64,000 nt of DNA from CAZSLC01 sp964607675 (GCA_964607675.1 CAZSLC010000003.1:1-64000), one strand, 5' to 3'; counted from the stretch's first letter, positions 27,444-35,709 are shown. Translations and numbers: made by a program. The notes: generated from the letters alone by a model not told the origin.

Positions 27444-28934
27444 ATGAATAAAAATATTTCGAGAAGAAACTTCATTCAACAAAGTGCAATGGTTACAGCA
27501 GGTGCCATTGTTGCATCATCTCCTCTTTTGGCAAATATCCCTGATTCCAAGAAGAAGAAGAAAGTATCTGCCAATGAAAAGCTTAACATCGTCGGGATTG
27601 GCATTGGAGGTAGAGGTGGCGGAGTTATTAGCCAATTGAAATCTCAGAACATCATCGCCCTTTGCGATGTCGATTGGAAATATGCAGCCAATAAATTCAA
27701 CGAATTTCCAGACGCTAAACGCTATAAAGATTATAGGAAGCTCTTCGATGAGATGGGAGATAAAATAGATGCCGTTGTGGTAGGGACACCTGACCACACT
27801 CATGCTGTTATTGCAGCCCAAGCAATCTCTATGGGTAAACATGTCTATTGTGAAAAGCCCCTCACCCATTCGGTTTATGAAACTCGCCTTCTAACCAAAC
27901 TTGCAGCCAAATACAAAGTGGCTACCCAAATGGGCAACCAGGGCTCGTCAGGAGAGGGAGTTCGCAAAGTATGTGAAGCCATTTGGAGTGGAATGATCGG
28001 GGAGGTGACAAAAGTTGATGCCTTCACCGACCGTCCTATTTGGCCTCAAGGGCTTGAAGTGCCAACTAGAGTTGACACACCTCACCCCGAATTGGATTGG
28101 GATCTCTTCCTTGGCCCTGCCCAAAAGAGACCATACAACACCATATACCACCCATGGAATTGGAGAGGATGGTGGGATTTCGGAACTGGGGCTCTTGGAG
28201 ATATGGCTTGTCATATTTTACAACCTGTAGTCGCTGCCCTTCAACTCAAATATCCCACATCCGTACAAGGCTCTTCCACCTCACTGATGACAGACTGTGC
28301 TCCTAATGCTGAGATAGTTAAATTCAAATTCCCATCTCGCGACAATATGCCAAGGGTAGCAATGCCTGCTGTTGAGGTCACATGGTACGACGGAGGACTC
28401 CTTCCAGAATACCCTGCAGGATGGCCAGAGGGACGCTCAATGAACGATGACGGAGGAGCTCTCGTTTTCCATGGGACTAAAGACACACTTATCTGTGGTT
28501 GCTACGGAGTTCGACCATGGCTCCTTTCAGGAAGAGAAATACCTACACCAACCATGACACGTGAGATACCTGACGATAACCACTACCTCGATTTTGTAAG
28601 GGCTTGTAAGGAGTCACCTGAAAGCAGAATCCTCACCGCATCTGATTTTAGTAAAAGCGGCCCCCTAAACGAAATGGTAGTAATGGGTGTACTTGGAGTA
28701 AGGTTACAAGGATTGAGACGCGAATTGCTTTGGGATGGAGAGAAGATGGAATTTAAAAATATATTCCCTACCGACACCATCAAAATGAAAATTGAAGATG
28801 GCTTCTCAATCAAGGACGGACACCCCACATTCAACCACAAATATACAGATCCAATCAATGCTCTCGAATTTGCAAAAGAGCTTGTAAAACACACTTATCA
28901 CAACGGATATACATTACCAGAAATGCCTCAGTAG
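27444..28934 (+). CDS. Tat-exported Gfo/Idh/MocA oxidoreductase (second copy)
   Basis: A 496-residue member of the larger Bacteroidota Gfo/Idh/MocA group. It has a Tat signal SRRNFIQQSAMVTAGAIVASS, Rossmann motif GIGIGGRGGG, CEKPLTHSVYETR (EKP motif) and NQGSSGEG. The long C-terminal domain includes WNWRGWWDFGTGALGDMACH with the conserved DMACH. It shares only family-level similarity with the copy at 24474. It heads a plus operon with the DUF1080 protein and a second isomerase, the set found in 3-keto-glycoside oxidation/cleavage pathways. The substrate is not shown by sequence. Confidence 0.9.
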   Translation: MNKNISRRNFIQQSAMVTAGAIVASSPLLANIPDSKKKKKVSANEKLNIVGIGIGGRGGGVISQLKSQNIIALCDVDWKYAANKFNEFPDAKRYKDYRKLFDEMGDKIDAVVVGTPDHTHAVIAAQAISMGKHVYCEKPLTHSVYETRLLTKLAAKYKVATQMGNQGSSGEGVRKVCEAIWSGMIGEVTKVDAFTDRPIWPQGLEVPTRVDTPHPELDWDLFLGPAQKRPYNTIYHPWNWRGWWDFGTGALGDMACHILQPVVAALQLKYPTSVQGSSTSLMTDCAPNAEIVKFKFPSRDNMPRVAMPAVEVTWYDGGLLPEYPAGWPEGRSMNDDGGALVFHGTKDTLICGCYGVRPWLLSGREIPTPTMTREIPDDNHYLDFVRACKESPESRILTASDFSKSGPLNEMVVMGVLGVRLQGLRRELLWDGEKMEFKNIFPTDTIKMKIEDGFSIKDGHPTFNHKYTDPINALEFAKELVKHTYHNGYTLPEMPQ

Positions 28935-28957
28935 CAACCACTTAAATTAATAATAAT

Positions 28958-29737
28958 ATGAATAAAATAATTTTAATGACACTTTTATCTACCTCTCTGG
29001 CTATCACATCATCATGTTGCAGTTGCAACAATGAATGCAAAGATCAAGAGACTAAAGCGACAGTAAACGAAGATCAAAAAGAGATTGTGCTATTCGATGG
29101 AAAGACTTTCGAAGGATGGAGAGGCTACAATCGTCAAGACGTGCCTGGTGCATGGACCATTGAAGATGGATGCATAAAAATAAATGGTTCTGGTCGAGGC
29201 GAAGCAGGTGCCGAAAACGGAGGAGATATCATCTTCGATAAGAAATTCTCAAACTTCGAATTGACATTTGAATGGAGAGTAGCCGAAGGTTCCAATTCAG
29301 GAGTATTCTACCTTGCTCAAGAGGTTCCTAACCAACCGATTTATATCTCTGCTCCAGAATATCAGATACTTGACAATGCCAATCACCCTGACGCAAAATT
29401 GGGTATAAACGGCAATCGTCAATCTGCTTCACTCTATGACATGATAGCAGCTGTTCCACAAAATGCCAAACCATTTGGAGAATGGAATACTGGTAAGATA
29501 TTGGTATATAAGGGGACAGTTGCCCATTTCCAAAACGGAGAAAATGTACTTGAGTATCACCTATGGACACCACAATGGAAAGAGATGCTTGATAACAGTA
29601 AATTCAGCAAAATAAAATGGCCGATTGCTTACGATTTGCTAATCAACTGCGGTGGAGACAATAAAGAGGGATACATAGGACTCCAAGATCACGGAGACGA
29701 TGTTTGGTATAGAAATATCAAGGTCAAAGAACTATGA
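28958..29737 (+). CDS. DUF1080 (3-keto-disaccharide hydrolase-like) lipoprotein
   Basis: A 259-residue lipoprotein (signal peptide and TSSC lipobox at about 17-20). The DUF1080 fold is a concanavalin-like jelly roll. Its marks here are LFDGKTFEGWRGYN, FSNFELTFEWRVAEGSNSGVFYL, YEYQILDN-like EYQILDNANHPDA and GYIGLQDHGDDVWYRNIKVK. Family members act on 3-keto-glycosides after oxidation by Gfo/Idh/MocA enzymes, which matches its neighbours. The gene is 23 bp after the oxidoreductase and overlaps the following isomerase gene by 4 bp. Confidence 0.9.
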   Translation: MNKIILMTLLSTSLAITSSCCSCNNECKDQETKATVNEDQKEIVLFDGKTFEGWRGYNRQDVPGAWTIEDGCIKINGSGRGEAGAENGGDIIFDKKFSNFELTFEWRVAEGSNSGVFYLAQEVPNQPIYISAPEYQILDNANHPDAKLGINGNRQSASLYDMIAAVPQNAKPFGEWNTGKILVYKGTVAHFQNGENVLEYHLWTPQWKEMLDNSKFSKIKWPIAYDLLINCGGDNKEGYIGLQDHGDDVWYRNIKVKEL

Positions 29738-30603
29738 GGAAACTCCTTATTATCATAGCATTAATCTCCTTCCTATCATCATGTCATAGTAGTGTTGATA
29801 GGAAGGAAATTGGCTTGCAATTATACTCTATACGCTCAGAAGTAAAGAAAGATCTGAACAATGCATTAAAAATGGCGTCAGATGCGGGTTATACCTTTAT
29901 AGAGACAGCTGGTTACGATGCCGAAATGTTCTACGGTAAATCTCCTGAAGAGTTTGCTCAATTATGCAACAAATACGGATTGAAATTTATCTCTTCCCAT
30001 ACTGGCGGACCAGATCCCACTATCACACCGATGGACACTTGTGAAGAGTGGTGGAAAAGGGCCATCTCCGCACATAAAAGGGGAGGTGCCAATTTTATAG
30101 TCCAACCCTCAATGAGCAAAAACGCATACACCTCTATCGAAGGGCTTTCAAAATATTGCCAACTATTCAATACTGTTGGGGCATTGTGCAATGAAGAAGG
30201 GCTGAAATTTGGATACCACAACCACTCAAAAGAGTTTACCACCTACTTCAAAAGGGAGAATGACAGCATTAGAGTATATGACTATATGCTCCAAAACACC
30301 AATCCCGACAAAGTATTTTTCCAAATTGACCTATATTGGATACAAAAGGGAGGGGCATCGGCAATAGAATATTTTGAAAAATACCAAGGAAGATTTTTAG
30401 AGTGGCATATCAAGGATGAAATAGAAGTGGGAGCCTCTGGGGAGATTGATTTCGAGGCAATATACAAATATGCAAAACAATCTGGACTAAAATATCAGAT
30501 AGTTGAACAAGAGGGCTTTGATAAGAACAAGACACACTTCGAAAGCATCAAACAGTCACGAGACTTTCTACAAAACTCATCATTTGTGGCAGCGGGATAC
30601 TAA
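29734..30603 (+). CDS. Sugar-phosphate isomerase/epimerase-like lipoprotein
   Basis: A 289-residue AP-endonuclease-2-type TIM barrel with a signal peptide and lipobox (FLSSC at about 15-19). Residues matching the isomerase/epimerase family are IGLQLYSIRSEV, FGYHNHSKEF (His/Glu region), FFQIDLYWIQKGG, EWHIKDE and GEIDFEAIYKYAKQSGLKYQIVEQE. It should work on the product of the upstream oxidoreductase/DUF1080 pair. Its last codons and stop are inside the left 24-bp repeat flanking the restriction-modification cassette, and its stop overlaps the methyltransferase stop on the other strand. Confidence 0.88.
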   Translation: MRKLLIIIALISFLSSCHSSVDRKEIGLQLYSIRSEVKKDLNNALKMASDAGYTFIETAGYDAEMFYGKSPEEFAQLCNKYGLKFISSHTGGPDPTITPMDTCEEWWKRAISAHKRGGANFIVQPSMSKNAYTSIEGLSKYCQLFNTVGALCNEEGLKFGYHNHSKEFTTYFKRENDSIRVYDYMLQNTNPDKVFFQIDLYWIQKGGASAIEYFEKYQGRFLEWHIKDEIEVGASGEIDFEAIYKYAKQSGLKYQIVEQEGFDKNKTHFESIKQSRDFLQNSSFVAAGY

Positions 30604-30604
30604 A
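30581..30604. repeat. Left 24-bp direct repeat of the R-M insertion
   Basis: Perfectly identical to 32436-32459, same orientation; flanking bases differ on both sides. It contains the end of the isomerase gene and the stop codon of the methyltransferase gene. Interpreted as half of a target duplication. Confidence 0.9.
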
Positions 30605-31499
30605 AAATAGTTCCCTGTTGGAGCAATGGATTTATTCTATTTTCCGCTAATTTGATATACTCTTTAGATATTTCATAACCTACAAAATGTCTATCTGATT
30701 TAACCGCAGCAACACCAGTTGTACCACTACCCATAAATGGATCTATCACAACATCCCCTTTAAAAGAGTACAATTGAATCAACCTATATGGTAACTCCTC
30801 AGGAAAAGGGGCAGGGTGTCCTATTCTCCTTGCACTTTCTGCATTCATATTCCAAACAGATTTTGTCCATTCCATAAATTGCTCACGGGTAATAGAGTTT
30901 TCTTTATCTATTTTCTCTCTCTTATACTCTCCCTTAGAGAATATCAAAATATATTCGTGTACATCCCTCAATATAGGATTTGCCGCGCTCATCCAGCTTC
31001 CCCATGCAGTTGAGGGACTTGCACTAGCAGCTTTATTCCAAATTATCTCACCTCTCATATTAAATCCAATATCTCGCATCATCGTGGAAATATAATCGGT
31101 TAAAGGGATATATGGTTTACGCCCTAAATTTGCAACATTAACACACGCCCTCCCACCATTGACCAATATACGATATGTTTCTGAAAAAGAATTTCTTAAT
31201 ACTTCCAAGTATTCATTTAATGATAAATCATTATCATACTCTTTAGAAACATTGTACGGAGGAGATGTTATCATTAAGTGGACTGAATTACTTGGGATTT
31301 CTTTCATGTTTTCAGCTGTTCCACATATGATTTTATTAAGGTAAGTAGTTGGGAAAACGTTATCCTCAATATTTTCTATTGTTTTTTTTTCTAATTCTAA
31401 ATAAAGCTTAGAATTATAAAATTTTTCAGAATTATGATTACATCTCCCATTCGTTCCAAAGGAACTTGTCTCCGTCCCAATCCTTTTATTTATTGTCAT
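30600..31499 (-). CDS. Beta-class DNA methyltransferase (type II R-M)
   Basis: A 299-residue methyltransferase. The catalytic motif IV TSPPYN is at about 77-82 and precedes the SAM-binding motif I DPFMGSGTTGVAA at about 266-278, the beta-class order. The SPPY form is typical of N4-cytosine enzymes but also occurs in some N6-adenine enzymes. The N-terminal SEKFYNSKLY is a common feature of this group. It starts at the base before the restriction gene stop, so expression is coupled with the nuclease upstream. Recognition sequence unknown. Its TAG stop is supplied by the left direct repeat. Confidence 0.9.
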   Translation of the reverse strand: MTINKRIGTETSSFGTNGRCNHNSEKFYNSKLYLELEKKTIENIEDNVFPTTYLNKIICGTAENMKEIPSNSVHLMITSPPYNVSKEYDNDLSLNEYLEVLRNSFSETYRILVNGGRACVNVANLGRKPYIPLTDYISTMMRDIGFNMRGEIIWNKAASASPSTAWGSWMSAANPILRDVHEYILIFSKGEYKREKIDKENSITREQFMEWTKSVWNMNAESARRIGHPAPFPEELPYRLIQLYSFKGDVVIDPFMGSGTTGVAAVKSDRHFVGYEISKEYIKLAENRINPLLQQGTIF

Positions 31500-32357
31500 T
31501 TATTCATTTATTAAAGATAAAAATTTTTCAGCACGAGCAATATCCGTATTTTCATTAGCCGCCATAGAAATAATTCTTCCCAATAGATTCTTGTCAACCA
31601 TAGATGAAAAATAAAACAATTTAGATTCAAGTAAGTGACTAATCAAATTTTCTAATATAATCTCTGAATCTATTGTCTGAAATCCCCCACAAGGAGAATT
31701 AAAAATAAATCCAGTTGCAGTAGGTGAAGGATTCAATGATAAGAAATATTGAACTACTCCACTTTTTTGCAAATAATCCACTTTATCAAAATAACTTTGA
31801 GTAATTGGAGAATTTCCTAATATTATAATAGGAATTTTTGAACTTTCTGGGCTTGACACACGTATATTAATAGCTTTACCTATAGCTTTTAACATACTAT
31901 CTGATCTCAACAAAGATGGATTACCTTTGTGCCCTTTATAATCACTATTAAAACTGATATTATTTCCACCTAAATATTTATAATTTGATACAATACTCAT
32001 TTTAATTTCAAAGATTATTTTAATGTCTTTAGCCTTCTGATTGATAGAATTACTTGTACAAAAAGCCAAATCAGCACTTGAATTTCTATGCAATCCTATT
32101 TCGTTACACACAACTCCATTAACTGCGAATAAACCATATTTTTCAGCTAATGGCGAAAACAAATCTTTACACCATTTTTCTGTAAACTTGCCAATATGAG
32201 TGTTCCTCGATTGAAGTGTCTGACCATCAAGCATTACTCCATTTGGAATATATGCATAATACTCTCTATTTATTTGATAAAATAATTTTTCGGGACTAAT
32301 TAATTTTAATGCATCTATAAAAAATTGCTTTTCTACACTATTATTCCAAAACTCCAT
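31500..32357 (-). CDS. Putative type II restriction endonuclease
   Basis: A 285-residue protein not assigned to a named specificity. A PD-(D/E)XK-like core is visible: SSADLAF (Asp at about 98) followed by IIFEIKMS (Glu and Lys at about 116-118). Pairing with the methyltransferase (adjacent, same strand, immediate start/stop) is the main reason for the call. The restriction gene lies first in the operon, so protection must be assured by a separate methyltransferase promoter or by slow nuclease build-up. Lysine/asparagine-rich and AT-rich, consistent with transfer. Confidence 0.72.
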   Translation of the reverse strand: MEFWNNSVEKQFFIDALKLISPEKLFYQINREYYAYIPNGVMLDGQTLQSRNTHIGKFTEKWCKDLFSPLAEKYGLFAVNGVVCNEIGLHRNSSADLAFCTSNSINQKAKDIKIIFEIKMSIVSNYKYLGGNNISFNSDYKGHKGNPSLLRSDSMLKAIGKAINIRVSSPESSKIPIIILGNSPITQSYFDKVDYLQKSGVVQYFLSLNPSPTATGFIFNSPCGGFQTIDSEIILENLISHLLESKLFYFSSMVDKNLLGRIISMAANENTDIARAEKFLSLINE

Positions 32358-32416
32358 ACTCTCTATTATCTATTATCATCAAAATATTTTATAAAAATAC
32401 TAATTTATATTCATTC

Positions 32417-33319
32417 TTAAAAATTACCTGCATCGCATTTGTGGCAGCGGGATACTAAATCGGGATGATCTTCAAGAAAGTGTTTCATTGTCAAATAACC
32501 ATTGAGATAGATCTCTTCAAAATGATTGAAATCGGCGACACTATATTTATCAATAGAATTAATATCAACAACATAGTCACATAAATCACGACCTGGCTGA
32601 CTATTAATTATTGCCGCAGAATGGACATACGAAGAAATTATGTCCATTTTGTTTTTAATAACTACATTGACTTTTTTCGGCATAACCTCTATTCCGATAA
32701 GGATATCTACATTATCCCGTATTACTTGTGATGGTAAGTGATTAAGCGACCCCCCATCAACATATACTTTATCATTGATTATAATAGGTTCGAATAGTAC
32801 TGGCACAGACATTGACGCCAATACATACTCTTTTAATTGTCCACCTGTGCAATAAGACTCTGTGCGCGCATCTGTCAAATTAGAGACCAATACTGTGAAA
32901 TTTTTCTTTAGTGAATCAAAAGAATTGGTAAGTATATATTTATCTAATATTTTTTTTACCTTTTTATGTGTAATAAACCCAAGTCCCTTATTCTCAGCCC
33001 CCGTAACAGCTACAAGAGAGACCTTCTTATCTACTTTAGATTCATATATAATACTGACTATCTCTTTTGGTGAAAACCCATAAGTGTAAAAAAGTCCTAT
33101 TAGGGCCCCCATACTCGCACCAGCTACATATTCAGGGGAAATACCAGCCTCTTCCAATGCAAGCAATGCCCCAACATGAGCATAACCAAGAGCTCCTCCA
33201 CCTGTCAAAAAAACTCCGATTACTGGTTCTTGCCCTTGGGCTCTTATTGTTGAAATTGGCATAATTAGCACTATTAACACCACAATTAATTTTGTGATTG
33301 TTTTTAAAGTTGATTTCAT
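32417..33319 (-). CDS. Patatin-like phospholipase family protein, altered C-terminus
   Basis: Exported lipid acyl hydrolase, about 300 residues. A signal peptide (to about IRA) precedes the patatin core: oxyanion loop GGGALGYAHVGAL, nucleophile GASMG, and the catalytic aspartate motif DGGSLNHLP. The last five or six residues (CDAGNF) come from DNA inside the R-M insertion, immediately after the right direct repeat. The original C-terminus has therefore probably been replaced or cut, though the catalytic part is intact. Start at 33319 (MKSTLK) or 33325 are both possible. Convergent with the isomerase gene before the insertion. Confidence 0.87.
   Translation of the reverse strand: MKSTLKTITKLIVVLIVLIMPISTIRAQGQEPVIGVFLTGGGALGYAHVGALLALEEAGISPEYVAGASMGALIGLFYTYGFSPKEIVSIIYESKVDKKVSLVAVTGAENKGLGFITHKKVKKILDKYILTNSFDSLKKNFTVLVSNLTDARTESYCTGGQLKEYVLASMSVPVLFEPIIINDKVYVDGGSLNHLPSQVIRDNVDILIGIEVMPKKVNVVIKNKMDIISSYVHSAAIINSQPGRDLCDYVVDINSIDKYSVADFNHFEEIYLNGYLTMKHFLEDHPDLVSRCHKCDAGNF
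32436..32459. repeat. Right 24-bp direct repeat of the R-M insertion
   Basis: Identical to 30581-30604. It encodes the LVSRCHK region near the C-terminus of the patatin-like protein on the minus strand, whereas the left copy encodes the SFVAAGY end of the isomerase on the plus strand. Confidence 0.9.
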
Positions 33320-33361
33320 TCCCAAAAATAATCATTTTTTAATTGCACTTGAAACTTTTTA

Positions 33362-33369
33362 TATCTTTG
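33362..33369 (+). promoter_or_regulatory. -7 element before the EamA transporter gene
   Basis: TATCTTTG matches TAnnTTTG 18 bases before the ATG at 33387, with a TTG about 17 bases upstream. This supports the downstream ATG as the real start. Confidence 0.5.
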
Positions 33370-33386
33370 TCCGCTTAATTTATATT

Positions 33387-34298
33387 ATGACAGGGGAAAT
33401 AGTTTCATTGGCAGTGGCCATCCTTTGGGCAGCAAGTGCCATTTTCTTTGAGTACGCAGCAAAGAGGATCAAGGCCATGAATCTCAATCTTATCCGATTG
33501 ATTTTTGCATTTATTTTTATCGGGTTTGTCTTACTTTTTATAAGCGGCAGTCCACTCCCTACAGGGGCTGGAGCTAAAACATGGTTTTGGATGTCACTTT
33601 CAGGCATTGTCGGTTTTGTTTTCGGAGATTTTTTCCTGTTTTCTTCCTATCAACTGATTCCCTCAAGATTTACCCAGTTGGTAATGACCCTCGCACCTTT
33701 GTTTGCAGTCATTTCAGGATTTTTCATATTGGGGGAAACCCTCTCTCTAAGTGCACTTATCGGCATGATAGTCACCATCACTGGGATTGCCATATCCGTA
33801 CTCCAAAGGAAGAATGGTCATATTGAGACCAAACTTCCAATCAGAGGACTACTATATGCACTCCTTGCAGCCATAGGACAGGGAGTGGGATTGGTGTTGA
33901 GTAAAAAGGGAATGATCTATTTTCAAGAAGACATTGTCCCAAATGGATCAATTCATATTCCCATTGCTGCCACTCAGATAAGGATCATTTCGGGAATAGT
34001 CTTTTTTACATTGATAATTGTTGTCAAAAAAGGGTATAAGGATTTTATTAATTCATTTAAAGAAAAGAGACACATCGCCTCAGCCGTTGCTGGCTCAGTG
34101 GTTGGACCTTTCGTCGGTGTAACTCTATCTCTTGTAGCCGTACAACTGACGAATACAGCCATCGCCTCCACTATTATGGCACTTGTTCCCATTATTTTGA
34201 TAATACCAGAGAGATATATATACAAACGCCGGGTAACTCCTATAGAGATACTCGGCGCAGTGATAAGCGTTTTAGGTGTTGCCCTATTTTTTATTTAG
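33387..34298 (+). CDS. EamA/DMT-family membrane transporter
   Basis: A 303-residue inner-membrane protein with ten hydrophobic segments arranged as two EamA repeats (about residues 1-140 and 155-300). Conserved features are GFVFGDFFLFSSYQLIPSRFTQLVMTLAPLFA and, in the second half, TNTAIASTIMALVPIILIIPE. Substrate cannot be told; DMT members export metabolites or amino acids. The ATG at 33387 follows the promoter; the longer frame to 33294 would overlap the divergent patatin gene. Its 3' end overlaps the next, convergent gene by 15 bp. Confidence 0.87.
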   Translation: MTGEIVSLAVAILWAASAIFFEYAAKRIKAMNLNLIRLIFAFIFIGFVLLFISGSPLPTGAGAKTWFWMSLSGIVGFVFGDFFLFSSYQLIPSRFTQLVMTLAPLFAVISGFFILGETLSLSALIGMIVTITGIAISVLQRKNGHIETKLPIRGLLYALLAAIGQGVGLVLSKKGMIYFQEDIVPNGSIHIPIAATQIRIISGIVFFTLIIVVKKGYKDFINSFKEKRHIASAVAGSVVGPFVGVTLSLVAVQLTNTAIASTIMALVPIILIIPERYIYKRRVTPIEILGAVISVLGVALFFI

Positions 34299-34688
34299 CT
34301 TATTTTCAACTATATAGGATACTATCAACCCCAATCCTCCAAATAAAAGGGTAGATGCACCATAGATAACCCTGATTTGTTCTCTCGCCATTCTCATATT
34401 TTCTTCCACATTGTAGTCATACAAATGGCATAGTGAAATGATTAAATAAGCTACAAGAATACCAATCCCTAAGCCAATGATAAGGGAGCCTATTCTGATT
34501 GCCCACGACTTATTGTTCCCCCCATCACCAAACAATTTGGAATAATTTATATTGGGCTCTTTTGTCAAATCAATCGATCCTAATTTTTCAATTAAGTTGA
34601 GTCTCTCTTTCTTGTGAACTAAAATTTCTAATCCTTTGTAACAAAAGAAGAAAATTGCCACTACAATAAAAACATCTTCGTAAATCAT
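34284..34688 (-). CDS. Three-TM membrane protein (DUF6249-like)
   Basis: A 134-residue inner-membrane protein with hydrophobic segments at about 5-17, 66-88 and 105-125. The central part is charged and the C-terminus ends SYIVENKLNKK. The arrangement resembles DUF6249-type proteins that often sit beside ECF sigma genes, but I do not recognise it with certainty. It diverges from the sigma gene across a 92-bp gap that holds a perfect palindrome (34752-34767). Confidence 0.6.
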   Translation of the reverse strand: MIYEDVFIVVAIFFFCYKGLEILVHKKERLNLIEKLGSIDLTKEPNINYSKLFGDGGNNKSWAIRIGSLIIGLGIGILVAYLIISLCHLYDYNVEENMRMAREQIRVIYGASTLLFGGLGLIVSYIVENKLNKK

Positions 34689-34751
34689 AATCGTATTTTA
34701 TTAATTGTTAATAATTTTTGTTTGCTCTTTTGACGAGAGAATTAAAAAAAG

Positions 34752-34767
34752 GTTACAAAATTGTAAC
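34752..34767. promoter_or_regulatory. Perfect palindrome upstream of the ECF sigma gene
   Basis: Seven-base arms GTTACAA/TTGTAAC around AA, 13 bases before the sigma ATG at 34781 and inside the divergent gap. The form suggests a dimeric regulator site or an early-leader hairpin. Confidence 0.4.
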
Positions 34768-34780
34768 TTTATCGCCAGAA

Positions 34781-35353
34781 ATGCGTCAAAGAAAGCACAT
34801 GGAAAGAGAGAAAGAGAGGAATATTATAAATGAAGTGGTTAGTGGAAAGACTGACCAATATAGGCTCTTGGTGGATGAGTACAGTTCACTTATCTTCTCT
34901 ATCGTGGTGAAAATGGTAAAAAGCAGAGAGATTGCAGAGGAACTCACACAAGATGTATTTGTCAAAGGATTTTTCTCTATAAAAAAATATAAAGGTGAAA
35001 GCTCTTTCTCAACTTGGTTATATAGGATAGCATACAATAGCTCTATCTCTTGGCTTAGAAAAAAGAGGCTTGAGTTTTGCAGCGATACAATTGAAAAAAA
35101 AGGGGAGAGAGTCGATGAGAGCGAGGATGAAATATTAAATAAAATAAATAGAGAGAATGAATATATCCTACTCGAAAAAGCAATAGATCAACTTCCTCAC
35201 AAAGAGAGGTTTATCGTATTGTCCTTTTATAAAGACGAGAAGAGCATTGCCGACATTGCTCTGATAACTGGATTTTCAATTCAAAATATTAAAGTAATTT
35301 TGCATAGAAGCAGAAAAAAAATAGCGGAGGACATACAATATGAAAGAAAATAG
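34781..35353 (+). CDS. ECF RNA polymerase sigma factor
   Basis: About 190 residues. Region 2 includes LVDEYSSLIFSIVVKMV, IAEELTQDVFVKGFFSIKKYKGESSFSTWLYRIAYN (core binding and -10 recognition). Region 4 includes LPHKERFIVLSFYKDEKSIADIALITGFSIQNIKVILHRSRKKI (helix-turn-helix). The first ATG in a sensible context is 34781; an earlier TTG start is unlikely because it would put the palindrome inside the coding region. The following gene overlaps by 14 bp and encodes a short membrane protein, the usual layout for a sigma/anti-sigma or sigma/effector pair. Confidence 0.92.
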   Translation: MRQRKHMEREKERNIINEVVSGKTDQYRLLVDEYSSLIFSIVVKMVKSREIAEELTQDVFVKGFFSIKKYKGESSFSTWLYRIAYNSSISWLRKKRLEFCSDTIEKKGERVDESEDEILNKINRENEYILLEKAIDQLPHKERFIVLSFYKDEKSIADIALITGFSIQNIKVILHRSRKKIAEDIQYERK

Positions 35354-35699
35354 CTACAAACTTCCCGACAATTTTACAGATATTGTGATGAGGGAAATAT
35401 CTCACAAACAAGCTCTCAAAGAGAGTAAAAAAGAGTCTCTCCTGATGTGTTTATATGTTGTTGCCTCCTTGGGTGCGGCATTATCTGTTGTTTTCGCACT
35501 GTACTACTTTAATTTTATATCATTAGATTTCATACATAAGCCAACTTTCGATTTCACCTTTGTCAAAAGTATCATTTCAAGATTTGTATCCCTCTTAGAC
35601 TCTTTTAACATCCCCATCCTAATTGGAATCAATTTACTGATTCTATATGCCATAGGTGAGACTCTTGCTAAAAAAAATGTATCTTTACGGCAACGTTAG
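35340..35699 (+). CDS. Small membrane protein coupled to the ECF sigma factor
   Basis: A 119-residue protein with a cytoplasmic N-terminus of about 38 residues (LPDNFTDIVMREISHKQALKESKKES) and two hydrophobic segments (about 39-62 and 93-108). It overlaps the sigma gene by 14 bp, so it may be its anti-sigma partner. It lacks a recognisable zinc-finger anti-sigma motif (HxxxCxxC), so this is inference from position. No other function is visible. Confidence 0.65.
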   Translation: MKENSYKLPDNFTDIVMREISHKQALKESKKESLLMCLYVVASLGAALSVVFALYYFNFISLDFIHKPTFDFTFVKSIISRFVSLLDSFNIPILIGINLLILYAIGETLAKKNVSLRQR

Positions 35700-35709
35700 A
35701 TGATCGTTG

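Larger units (their letters stand above)
30581..32459. mobile_element. Type II R-M cassette between direct repeats
   Basis: Two perfect 24-bp direct repeats bracket only the restriction and methyltransferase genes. Their DNA is AT-richer than the neighbouring operon. There is no transposase, integrase or inverted-repeat terminus. The pattern fits insertion of an R-M unit with long target duplication, described for other R-M systems. The ancestral junction can be reconstructed by removing one repeat copy plus the insert, which joins the isomerase and patatin genes tail to tail. Confidence 0.65.
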
